From: JAKLIN01 sp049288015
Lineage (GTDB): Archaea > Nanobdellota > Nanobdellia > Pacearchaeales > GW2011-AR1
Reading direction: 5' to 3'
DNA length: 64,000 nt
Assembly: GCA_049288015.1 (NCBI GenBank)
Contig: JBAQGX010000003.1
Coordinates: 172,947-236,946 of the forward strand
In this document: positions 43,558 to 51,125 of the stretch, piece after piece
Layout: the number at the start of each line of letters is the position of its first letter
Numbering within the stretch: the stretch's first letter is position 1
Notes under the pieces: generated by a model
Database searches by the model: none
What the model was told of the DNA's origin: nothing
Seen by the model: the letters and a program-made list of their open reading frames with translations, nothing else
Translations under genes and position numbers: made by a program

Positions 43558-43619
43558 GTAATCTTCATGTTCATAATATATTTAAATCTTTAAGGATAAC
43601 ATCTTTTATAATTTTTACA

Positions 43620-44453
43620 ATGGTTTATCAAAAATTTTTAGTAATTGCAAGCAAAAAAGATAGCGCGGGTATTAACATAACTACTAGACTATCTCAATTT
43701 CGGGAAAATCCTATGCTTTCTTCAATGAAACAGCAGTCTGGATTTGATTTTTATCTTGTTGATGAAGAAATAATTTATACAGAGAATCTTAACCTTGAGA
43801 AGATAAACAAGTATGATTTCATAATCTTTGCTTCAAGGCATAGTTCCGAGAAAAAAGAAAAAACACTTTCTGTTCATGCTCCAGGTAACTGGAGAAAAGC
43901 TGATCTTGGGGGAAAAGACGGCAAAATATGCAGAACTTCAGCATTATTTCAGAAGCAATTATTCGAAAACTTGGTTAAAAATGCAAAACAGTATAGTATG
44001 GACAAGGACTATTCTGTTACACTTGAGGCAACTCATCACGGACCTCTTATCGATAAGCCATGCATCTTTATTGAGATTGGCGCAACAGAAACAGAATGGA
44101 ATGATCGAAGAGCAGGATTTGTAGTTGCAAAGACAATTGATGATACTATAAAAAATTTCAAGGAAAGCCCGTATAATGAAGTTGCTATAGCAATTGGAGG
44201 GCCTCATTACTGTCCTAGTTTTAATAAAATACAGTCTGATTCCAATGTTGCCATTTCTTATGTTATTCCTGGATATGCATTGCCACTATCAGAGGAAATG
44301 ATAAAAGAAGCGGTCCAGAAAACAGAAGAAGAGATTGACTTTGTTCTTCTGGATTGGAAAGGAATAGGAAACAAGGAAGAAAGAGATAGAATACTCGAAA
44401 TCCTTGAAAGATGGTATCTTCAATACAAAAAGATAAGCGATATCAAGAAATAG
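43620..44453 (+). CDS. dtdA: D-aminoacyl-tRNA deacylase, archaeal DTD2 type
   Basis: This enzyme hydrolyses D-amino acids mischarged on tRNA, preventing their use in translation. The archaeal/plant DTD2 motifs are IIFASRHSSE, VHAPGNWR, TLEATHHGPLIDKPCIFIEI and GGPHYCP. It has 277 residues. The start is the ATG at 43620, leaderless or nearly so. The 3' end overlaps a spurious upstream extension of the next gene only; the real GGDEF start lies 41 bp downstream. Confidence 0.93.
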   Translation: MVYQKFLVIASKKDSAGINITTRLSQFRENPMLSSMKQQSGFDFYLVDEEIIYTENLNLEKINKYDFIIFASRHSSEKKEKTLSVHAPGNWRKADLGGKDGKICRTSALFQKQLFENLVKNAKQYSMDKDYSVTLEATHHGPLIDKPCIFIEIGATETEWNDRRAGFVVAKTIDDTIKNFKESPYNEVAIAIGGPHYCPSFNKIQSDSNVAISYVIPGYALPLSEEMIKEAVQKTEEEIDFVLLDWKGIGNKEERDRILEILERWYLQYKKISDIKK

Positions 44454-44463
44454 TTCTTGCAAA

Positions 44464-44475
44464 CATTTATATATT
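44464..44475 (+). promoter_or_regulatory. TATA-like box of the GGDEF gene
   Basis: CATTTATATATT lies 20-31 bp before the ATG at 44495. The spacing supports that ATG as the start of a leaderless transcript rather than the frame opening at 44411 inside dtdA. Confidence 0.5.
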
Positions 44476-44494
44476 TTTTTTACATAAAACTATT

Positions 44495-45097
44495 ATGACT
44501 TTTCTGTTTGATGAAGACATTAAGAGTAAAGTTTCTGCTTTGGATCCTAAATTTCGAGAAAAGATAACTGAGATGTTTGATGCAATGCAAAAATCAATAA
44601 GCATGCTTTATGAAGCAGCAATAGTTGACGAAAAAACAGGATTATACAATCACAAATTTTTTGAGACTGTTCTTGACATGGAAATGGAAAAAGCAGAGAG
44701 AAAAAAAGAGAAACTTTCTTTAGTAATGATTGATATAGATCACTTTAAGAAAATAAATGATACTTACGGGCACTTAAAAGCTGATGAGATGCTTGCTCAG
44801 CTTGCAAAGGTTGTCAAAAAATGCGCAAGAAAATCAGATGTTGTTGCAAGGTTTGGAGGAGAAGAGTTTTTTATTTTACTTCCATTGACAACCCTTGAAA
44901 AAGCAAAGAAATTTGCATCAAGGCTAAAAACTGCAATTCATAAAGATAGTTTCTTGAAAAAATACAAGCTTACTGTAAGTGGGGGCATAACGCAGTATAA
45001 AATAAAGGATGATAAACTAAAATTCAAGGAAAGAGCGGACAAAGCATTGTACAAGGCCAAAGAAGGCGGTCGTGATAGGTTTGAAGTTTTGAAATAA
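44495..45097 (+). CDS. GGDEF-domain diguanylate cyclase
   Basis: A predicted cytoplasmic diguanylate cyclase making c-di-GMP from GTP. After about 45 helical residues (FREKITEMFDAMQKSISMLY) comes the domain start DEKTGLYNHKFFE, the metal-binding MIDIDHFKKINDTYGH, then RKSDVVARFGGEEF with the catalytic GGEEF at 121-125 and an inhibitory RxxD site at Arg112/Asp115. The end RADKALYKAKEGGRDR is typical. It has 201 codons including the stop. GGDEF proteins are rare in archaea; no EAL, HD-GYP or PilZ protein is in the window. Confidence 0.92.
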   Translation: MTFLFDEDIKSKVSALDPKFREKITEMFDAMQKSISMLYEAAIVDEKTGLYNHKFFETVLDMEMEKAERKKEKLSLVMIDIDHFKKINDTYGHLKADEMLAQLAKVVKKCARKSDVVARFGGEEFFILLPLTTLEKAKKFASRLKTAIHKDSFLKKYKLTVSGGITQYKIKDDKLKFKERADKALYKAKEGGRDRFEVLK

Positions 45098-45105
45098 TTT
45101 TTCTT

Positions 45106-45375
45106 CTAAGATAAAGGAATATCATCCGCAGATCCTGGAACTGTATCTGCTTGAGACTGTACAGGTGTCAAATTTAATCCACTGAATTGAGAGATGTTTT
45201 GATTACTGCCCTGTGATCCCGAATTGACTGGTATCTGATACTGTGAATCATTAATCGCATTACCGGAATTAGGTTGAGAATAAGTACCCGCTTTGTTTGC
45301 AAACAGAAGATAAGCACCAAGCCCAAGAAGTACTACTACAGCAGCTATTATCAAGATTAATGTTAATTTCTTCAT
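45106..45375 (-). CDS. Small membrane-anchored, Ser/Asn/Gln-rich protein
   Basis: The N-terminal segment MKKLTLILIIAAVVVLLGLG, extending to residue 26, is a signal anchor. The remaining 60 residues are low-complexity (NSGNAINDSQYQIPVNSGSQ) and probably extracellular and unstructured. There is no lipobox cysteine. The start overlaps the stop of the upstream secreted protein by 4 bp, so they are co-expressed. Confidence 0.65.
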   Translation of the reverse strand: MKKLTLILIIAAVVVLLGLGAYLLFANKAGTYSQPNSGNAINDSQYQIPVNSGSQGSNQNISQFSGLNLTPVQSQADTVPGSADDIPLS

Positions 45376-46364
45376 TTTAATTTCACTGCAGATTCTTTAA
45401 TTACTTGGGTCACAAGTTGGACAATTATCTTTGATGCATCTTGGATATCGCCAAATATTAACTGACTCTGCCCATTTTTGTATATTGATGCTCCAACGGA
45501 ATTCAAGGTAGACTGTGCGTTAGATAAATCCTGCTGGGCTTGTGAGAGTGTAGCGTTATCTAAATTAAGCGAAGATTTGTTTGCCTGCAGATAATTAAGA
45601 ATTATGTTTAATCTTGCAACATCAAAATTTGCATCCATATGAAAATTTGCTCCATTTACACAACCATCATACAAGCAGTATGTCTGTACGGCTGTCATTA
45701 CGGATTGAGAGTTATTTGCGGATAATAATGCAGATTGAAGGGGTTGTATGATTTCTGTTTGTGCATTATCTAAAAGTTGAGTTAAAGAAGTTACATCAAA
45801 TCCTCTATTTTGCAAGTTGTTGGTTTCATTCTGGAATTTTGCCATCTGGGTTTGGTATTGCTGCAATCTTTGCTGTCCGATAGTGTAATAAACTTGCTGC
45901 TCGCACTGCAAATAAACTTGTTGCAGTTGGTTGTAAAATGAGGCTAATGCAGCACTCCGATTTGAATACATTCCGTTAGAATTTACTGGGGCAGTTTGAT
46001 TCGTACGAGCACTTACATTTCGATTTGGGAATGATACATCTCTTCCTTGCCTAAATGACTTTACTGAAGATATTATACTTTTCATATCATTAGAATACTG
46101 ACCCATTTCAAAGTTTCTAACTTCGCTATTATTGAAGGATTGCGCCTGAGATAAATCATTTTGTAAAGTTGTTACAGACTGTTGAATTTCTGAAGAATTA
46201 GAATAATTCCCAACAGAATTTAAGACACCTATATTAAAATTTATCCTGCAGCCTAGTTCCCGTGCAAGTAGAGACTGAGTTGACTGATCTGCAAACACAA
46301 AATTCACAACCAAAAACGCTGAAAATAATAAGACTATTGCAAAGGCAACTCCCTTCTTTATCAT
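45372..46364 (-). CDS. Secreted helical Gln/Asn-rich protein
   Basis: A signal peptide (about 1-25, ending VFA) precedes a helical extracellular protein rich in Gln, Asn and Ser (QQSVTTLQNDLSQAQSFNNS; LQQVYLQCEQQVYYTIGQQR). Three cysteines are visible (GCRINF, QCEQ and CLYDGC with two). Heptad-like spacing suggests coiled coil. No catalytic motif. It is followed by the short anchored protein with a 4-bp overlap. The role may be in the cell envelope. Confidence 0.7.
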   Translation of the reverse strand: MIKKGVAFAIVLLFSAFLVVNFVFADQSTQSLLARELGCRINFNIGVLNSVGNYSNSSEIQQSVTTLQNDLSQAQSFNNSEVRNFEMGQYSNDMKSIISSVKSFRQGRDVSFPNRNVSARTNQTAPVNSNGMYSNRSAALASFYNQLQQVYLQCEQQVYYTIGQQRLQQYQTQMAKFQNETNNLQNRGFDVTSLTQLLDNAQTEIIQPLQSALLSANNSQSVMTAVQTYCLYDGCVNGANFHMDANFDVARLNIILNYLQANKSSLNLDNATLSQAQQDLSNAQSTLNSVGASIYKNGQSQLIFGDIQDASKIIVQLVTQVIKESAVKLK

Positions 46365-46466
46365 AGTCTGGTTATCCTTTTAGTATTTTTAAATTTTATG
46401 CGAGATTTACAATTGTTAAATAGTCTACATCAATAAAAATATAAATCAATTTTACGAATATAATTA

Positions 46467-49007
46467 ATGCCAAAAGAGGTAGCTTTATCTTACTGGAATA
46501 AAACAGAAGACGACTTGTTTGATATTTTTCAAACTTCAAAAGATGGACTTAAGGAAAGAGATGTTGAGATTAGACATGAAAAATATGGATACAATCAGAT
46601 TAAAAGAAAAAAATCTGTTTTTCTTATTCTTCTGAGGCAATTTAAGAGTCCTTTATTATGGCTTCTTATTGTTACTAGTGTTCTTTCAATGTTCTTTGGA
46701 GAGATTATTGGGGGAGTAATAATTCTTATTCTTATTTTCCTTTCGGCATTGGTTACTTTTGTTCAGGAATATCGTTCCGAAAAAATTGTGGAAGATCTTA
46801 ACAAAAAGATTTCTCACAAGACAATCGTAGTAAGGGACGGCGAGAAAATTGAAATTGATGTTAAGAATCTTGTTCCCGGAGATATAGTTGATCTTGATAT
46901 TGGAAGCAAAGTTCCGGCAGACTTAAGGTTGATTGAATCTGAAAATCTTGAGATAAATGAATCAATTCTTACAGGGGAATCTCTTCCAGTTCACAAAATC
47001 TCAGATGCTCTTAAAAAAACAGATGCAATTAAGAATTACAAAAATTACGCTTTTGCCGGCACAATTGTTTCAAACGGACATGCTCTTGGAGTTGTTTTGT
47101 CAATTGGAAATCAGACTAGACTTGGTAGACTTTCAAAAACAGTAACTCAGGAAAAGCCCCAAATTGAATTTCAAAAAGGAATAAACAAATTTGTAAACTT
47201 CTTGATAAAAGTTGTTTTAGTTTTGGCAGTTATTATCTTTGCTGCAAATGCAATATTAAGGCAGAATATTCTTGATTCTCTTTTGTTTGCTCTTGCAGTT
47301 GCGATTGGAATAGCTCCAGAATTACTGCCTGTTATTCTTACGGTTAGCATGTCGCTAGGTGCAAAGAACATGGCAAAGAAGGAAGTTATTGTAAAAAGAT
47401 TGGTTTCAATTGAAGATTTTGGAAATATGGATATATTGTGCACAGACAAAACAGGAACAATAACAGAAGGGAATATTGAGCTGCACAATTATTTTGATTT
47501 GTCAAATAAAATGAATGAAGACATATTAAGATATAGTGTTCTTTGTAACTCTGCCATAAGTCATGGAAAAAAGATCTCGGGTAATGCAATTGACGCAGCA
47601 ATTCTTAGATATGCTGGAGATAAAGTAGTATCAGAGCTAGAATCATACTCTAAAATTGAGGAGATTCCTTTCGATTACGAAAGGAAAAGAATGTCTGTAG
47701 CTGTTAAACACGGAAAAGAGAATTTGTTTATAACAAAAGGGGCTGTGTTCCCAATATTAAATGCCTGTTCTAAAATTAATCTTAATGGAAGAATAAGTGG
47801 AATTGCCAATTACAGAAAAAGAATAGGAAAGAAATTTTTTGATTTGTCAAATGAGGGGTTAAGAGTTATAGCGGTTGCATACAAGAATTCTTCAAAAACT
47901 AGCTATAGCAAAAATGATGAAAAAGAATTAATTTTTTTGGGATTTGTGACACTTTCAGATCCTCCAAAGAAAGCAGCAAAAGAAGCAATAGAAAAATTAA
48001 AACTGCTCAATGTTGATTTTAAGATACTTACTGGAGACAACGAAATTATTACAGAAAAAATTGCTCAAGAAGTTGGAATTAATATTACAAAAATTGTCAT
48101 AGGAAAACAGATAGATAAGTTAAATGATAAGAAACTTGGAGAAGTTGTTGAAGGCGCAAATATCTTTTGCAGACTTACTCCCGAGCAGAAGCAGAGGGTA
48201 ATCAAGGCTTTGAAAAGTAGAGGACATGATGTGGGGTATTTGGGAGATGGGGTAAATGACATTGCTGCTCTCTATGAAGCTGACGTTGGGATTTCTGTTG
48301 ACTCTGCTGTTGATGTTGCAAAAGATGCTTCTGATATAATTCTCCTAAAGAAGAGCCTTGGAACTCTTGCGGAAGGGGTTTTGGAAGGAAGGAAAATATT
48401 TGGAAATTCTATAAAATACATCCTTATGGGGGTTAGTTCTGACTTTGGAAACATGTTAAGCATGTCTATATCATCTTTCTTCCTGCCTTTCTTGCCAATG
48501 CTGCCTCCTCAAGTCTTGCTTAATGATATGCTTTATGACTTTTCTCAATTTCCAATATCAAGCGACAATGTTGATGTAGAATACATGAAAAAACCGAAGA
48601 AGTTTGATCTGAGTTTGATAAGAAAGTTTATGCTTTGGTTCGGTCCTATCAGTTCTATTTATGATTTTATCACTTTTGGAGTTTTAATTTTCTTATTTAA
48701 AGTAAGTGAAACTACTTTTAGGACGGGTTGGTTCATTGAATCTATAGCAACTCAGACGCTTGTTGTTTTTGTAATAAGGACAAGGCGTTCTCCATTTTGG
48801 AAGAGTAAGCCAGGAAAAGGGATACTTATAAGTTGTTTGAGTATTGTTGCAATTGCGTTAATTATTCCATATACTCCTTTAGGAACTATCTTCCAGCTGC
48901 CTCCTTTGCCTGCTTGGTATTTTGCCTTCTTGATTGTAGCAGTCGTAACTTACTTGCTTTTAGTTGAAGTTGGAAAGAAAATTTTCTTTAAGAAGTATGA
49001 AATATAA
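46467..49007 (+). CDS. mgtA: P-type ATPase, MgtA-like (P3B)
   Basis: A P-type cation ATPase with actuator motif TGES (ILTGESLPVHK), the phosphorylated Asp327 in CTDKTGT, the nucleotide-binding block KGAVFPILNACSK, LTGDN and the hinge GDGVNDIAAL. The C-terminal membrane part (LLNDMLYDFSQFPISSDNVD; YMKKPKKFD; FMLWFGPISSIYDFITFGVL; TGWFIESIATQTLVV) closely follows E. coli MgtA, so Mg2+ import is the best guess. It has 846 residues, normal for the group. It is monocistronic. Confidence 0.92.
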   Translation: MPKEVALSYWNKTEDDLFDIFQTSKDGLKERDVEIRHEKYGYNQIKRKKSVFLILLRQFKSPLLWLLIVTSVLSMFFGEIIGGVIILILIFLSALVTFVQEYRSEKIVEDLNKKISHKTIVVRDGEKIEIDVKNLVPGDIVDLDIGSKVPADLRLIESENLEINESILTGESLPVHKISDALKKTDAIKNYKNYAFAGTIVSNGHALGVVLSIGNQTRLGRLSKTVTQEKPQIEFQKGINKFVNFLIKVVLVLAVIIFAANAILRQNILDSLLFALAVAIGIAPELLPVILTVSMSLGAKNMAKKEVIVKRLVSIEDFGNMDILCTDKTGTITEGNIELHNYFDLSNKMNEDILRYSVLCNSAISHGKKISGNAIDAAILRYAGDKVVSELESYSKIEEIPFDYERKRMSVAVKHGKENLFITKGAVFPILNACSKINLNGRISGIANYRKRIGKKFFDLSNEGLRVIAVAYKNSSKTSYSKNDEKELIFLGFVTLSDPPKKAAKEAIEKLKLLNVDFKILTGDNEIITEKIAQEVGINITKIVIGKQIDKLNDKKLGEVVEGANIFCRLTPEQKQRVIKALKSRGHDVGYLGDGVNDIAALYEADVGISVDSAVDVAKDASDIILLKKSLGTLAEGVLEGRKIFGNSIKYILMGVSSDFGNMLSMSISSFFLPFLPMLPPQVLLNDMLYDFSQFPISSDNVDVEYMKKPKKFDLSLIRKFMLWFGPISSIYDFITFGVLIFLFKVSETTFRTGWFIESIATQTLVVFVIRTRRSPFWKSKPGKGILISCLSIVAIALIIPYTPLGTIFQLPPLPAWYFAFLIVAVVTYLLLVEVGKKIFFKKYEI

Positions 49008-49049
49008 TTTATTAGAAAGAAATAAATACTGGAAAATAATTATAACAAC

Positions 49050-49217
49050 ATGAATAAAATAGGGAAGGGCAAAGCAGGAGTGATAATTCTTGTTTTAATT
49101 ATAATTGGGTTGCTTGCTTGGGGATATATTGTAGGACAGCAAACTTCGAATTTTAGCACCTGTAATATAAGTTTTTGGAAGTTCTGTTGGAAATGGGGCA
49201 CAAGTGTTGTTAAATAA
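49050..49217 (+). CDS. Small membrane peptide, 55 residues, Trp/Cys-rich tail
   Basis: From the ATG at 49050: MNKIGKGKAGVIILVLIIIG, a hydrophobic segment to about residue 29, then a tail with two cysteines and four aromatic Trp/Phe residues (CNISFWKFCWKWG). The basic N-terminus suggests N-in topology with the tail outside. It lies 42 bp downstream of mgtA on the same strand. MgtA-associated small membrane peptides exist in enterobacteria but share no visible sequence. Function unknown. Confidence 0.55.
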   Translation: MNKIGKGKAGVIILVLIIIGLLAWGYIVGQQTSNFSTCNISFWKFCWKWGTSVVK

Positions 49218-49280
49218 GTAAGAACTTTTTAGCAATTCATTCTTTATTAATTTTTAACAAGTGTTATTCTTTTGGGTAAT

Positions 49281-49361
49281 CGCCCAGAGCAGGAATCGAA
49301 CCTGCGAGCCCCGAAGGGCGCGGATTAGCAATCCGCTGCAATACCATTATGCGATCTGGGC
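49281..49361 (-). tRNA. tRNA-Ser (anticodon GCU)
   Basis: The minus strand reads GCCCAGA...TCTGGGC with discriminator G. The anticodon loop is TTGCTAA on a GCGGA/TCCGC stem (anticodon GCU). A long variable arm (GCCCTTCGGGGC) makes it a class II tRNA, and the T arm is GCAGGTTCGATTCCTGC. The length is 81 nt with no encoded CCA. Confidence 0.95.
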
Positions 49362-49447
49362 AATAATATAAATTTCTATAATATAATACTTATAAGCCTT
49401 TTTATATATGAGAATCTTTAAAAACAAGTTCAGATAGGTCTTAACAT

Positions 49448-49523
49448 AGCGGGGTAGAGCAGCCTGGAGTGCTCGCGAGGCCCATAACCTCGAGGTCGCG
49501 TGGTTCAAATCCCGCCCCCGCTA
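49448..49523 (+). tRNA. Initiator tRNA-Met (anticodon CAU)
   Basis: AGCGGGG...CCCCGCT with discriminator A gives an A1:U72 first pair, which marks archaeal and eukaryotic initiator tRNAs. The D region AGCAGCCTGGAGTGCTCGC and the anticodon loop CCCATAA on CGAGG/CCTCG follow, then the T loop GGTTCAAATCC. The anticodon stem has two of the three usual G:C pairs next to the loop, the third being A:U. A CTTTTT run follows at 49524. Confidence 0.93.
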
Positions 49524-49595
49524 CTTTTTCCCAGTCTAAGTTAGGGCTCGTTTTAGCATAATAATGCTTAAATAATCCTATTTTTACGGTTTCAT

Positions 49596-50057
49596 ATGGA
49601 AGATTCTGGTAAAAGAATTGACTATAAAATAAGAGAATTAACTGCTGAATATTTATCTCATCATAATTGTACTTTTTATTTAACGCTTTCAAATTTAAAA
49701 GAAAGCCCCGAGCTTGAAATTGAAAAATCCAGAAGTCTTCTAGAAAGGATAAATTCACAAGATGGCCATGTTTTTGTTGCAATAAATGAAGATTATGGTA
49801 TAATTGGTAGTACGAAAATAATGATTGAACAAAAACTTTTGAGAGGGGGAGTAAAAGCAGGTCATATAGAAGACGTTGCAACAAGGAAGGGATTTTGTGG
49901 AATAGGTGTAGCAAAGAATTTGGTCAAAAGAGCAATTGATTTCTCAAGAGAAAACCAATGCTATAAAATCGTTTTGGATTGTGGGGAAGAATTGAAAGAT
50001 TTTTATAAAAACTTAGGATTTGAAAACGCTGGAGATTTTATGAGAATGTATTTCTAA
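49596..50057 (+). CDS. GNAT acetyltransferase, GNA1-like
   Basis: A GNAT N-acetyltransferase of 153 residues. The acetyl-CoA loop region is AGHIEDVATRKGFCGIGVAK, followed by NLVKRAIDFSRENQCYKIVLDC and the C-terminal DFYKNLGFENAGDFMRMYF. These closely resemble glucosamine-6-phosphate N-acetyltransferase (GNA1), including GHIEDVV, CYKxxLDC and FYxxxGF. UDP-GlcNAc synthesis for surface glycans is therefore plausible, but other small-amine substrates are possible. It is upstream of ogt with 44 bp between. Confidence 0.8.
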   Translation: MEDSGKRIDYKIRELTAEYLSHHNCTFYLTLSNLKESPELEIEKSRSLLERINSQDGHVFVAINEDYGIIGSTKIMIEQKLLRGGVKAGHIEDVATRKGFCGIGVAKNLVKRAIDFSRENQCYKIVLDCGEELKDFYKNLGFENAGDFMRMYF

Positions 50058-50101
50058 TTGAAATATAAAAAATTATATAATCTTTCCAGTTATCTGTAAT
50101 T

Positions 50102-50407
50102 ATGGTAAAAAATTCTTTTTATGAAAGATGTTATTCTCTCCTGCGTAAAGTTCCAAAAGGGAAAGTTACAACCTACAAGGCTTTAGCTGAAGCAATGAGA
50201 ACAAAGGCATATCGAGCTGTAGGAACAGCTATGAATAAAAATCCTTACGCTCCCAAAGTTCCTTGTCATAGAGTTGTAAACAGTAATGGCAAGATAGGAG
50301 GCTACGCTTCTGGAACAAAAAAGAAAATTGAAATGCTTAGAAAAGAAGGGATTCAGATAAAGAACGACAGAATTGAGGACTTCGAAAGGTATTTATACAG
50401 ATTTTAG
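50102..50407 (+). CDS. ogt: Methylated-DNA--protein cysteine methyltransferase
   Basis: This suicide enzyme removes alkyl groups from O6-alkylguanine. The active-site motif is PCHRVV with Cys55, preceded by the DNA-recognition helix YRAVGTAMNKNP with its arginine finger (Tyr37/Arg38) and followed by GGYASGTKKKIEMLRKEG. At 101 residues it is only the C-terminal DNA-binding domain; the N-terminal domain of classical Ogt is absent. Because the cysteine is present, it is not an ATL-type protein. It starts 11 bp before rnhB ends the gap. Confidence 0.92.
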   Translation: MVKNSFYERCYSLLRKVPKGKVTTYKALAEAMRTKAYRAVGTAMNKNPYAPKVPCHRVVNSNGKIGGYASGTKKKIEMLRKEGIQIKNDRIEDFERYLYRF

Positions 50408-50418
50408 AAAGTCTTTAT

Positions 50419-51087
50419 ATGTTAAAACTTGGAATAGATGAAGCGGGAAGGGGGCCTGTATTAGGACCTTTAGTAATAGCCGGTTGTCTAATTGATGATA
50501 AATTTGAGAAAGATCTTAAGAAGATAGGAGTAAAAGACAGCAAAAAGTTAACAAGAAAAAAGAGAGACGAGTTGGAATCAAAAATAAAAGACATTGCGGA
50601 GACATTTGAAATAATAATTACTTCCCCACTTGAAATAGAAGCTAATAACGAACATGGAATAAAGCTTAATGAATTGGAAGCAATTGCTGCAGCAGAGATC
50701 ATAAACAGAATAAACAAAGGATTTAGTGAAATAAGAGTAATAATTGATTGTCCCAATCCAAAAACAGAAACATGGAGAGATTTAGTCTTATCAAAGATAA
50801 AAAATAAGTCTAATATTGATTTGGTATGTGAACATAAGGCAGATGTGAATCATATTGTTACTTCTGCAGCTTCAGTTCTTGCAAAATGTGTTCGGGACAA
50901 AGAGATGTCCTTGTTAAGCGAGAAGTATGGAAATCTTGGATCTGGATACTGCCATGATCCTATTACAATCAAATTCATTGAAGAAAATATGAAAAAGTAT
51001 GAAGAGGAAGGAATTTTCAGAAAAACCTGGGTAACTTGGAAGGATGCGATTGCCAAGGCTAGCCAGAAGAAACTTGAAGAATATTGA
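50419..51087 (+). CDS. rnhB: Ribonuclease HII
   Basis: RNase HII removes ribonucleotides from DNA and RNA primers. The N-terminal active site is LGIDEAGRGPVLGPLV with Asp7/Glu8; other conserved parts are GVKDSKKL, VIIDCPNP and HKADVNHIVTSAASVLAKCVRD. The C-terminal GSGYCHDP block completes the family. It has 222 residues. It lies 11 bp after ogt, so a repair operon ogt-rnhB is likely, followed by the SMC gene 38 bp later. Confidence 0.95.
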   Translation: MLKLGIDEAGRGPVLGPLVIAGCLIDDKFEKDLKKIGVKDSKKLTRKKRDELESKIKDIAETFEIIITSPLEIEANNEHGIKLNELEAIAAAEIINRINKGFSEIRVIIDCPNPKTETWRDLVLSKIKNKSNIDLVCEHKADVNHIVTSAASVLAKCVRDKEMSLLSEKYGNLGSGYCHDPITIKFIEENMKKYEEEGIFRKTWVTWKDAIAKASQKKLEEY

Positions 51088-51125
51088 TGATAAATCTTTA
51101 AAAATTCCTTTTGCTTTCCCCCTAA

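Noticed and set aside
44411..44494. Upstream extension of the GGDEF gene inside dtdA
   Set aside because: The extra 28 residues have no domain similarity, and a TATA box sits 20-31 bp before the ATG at 44495.
49441..49914. A 157-codon minus-strand frame opposite tRNA-iMet and the GNAT gene
   Set aside because: It runs antisense to a well-supported GNAT and through the tRNA; its composition is unlike a real protein.
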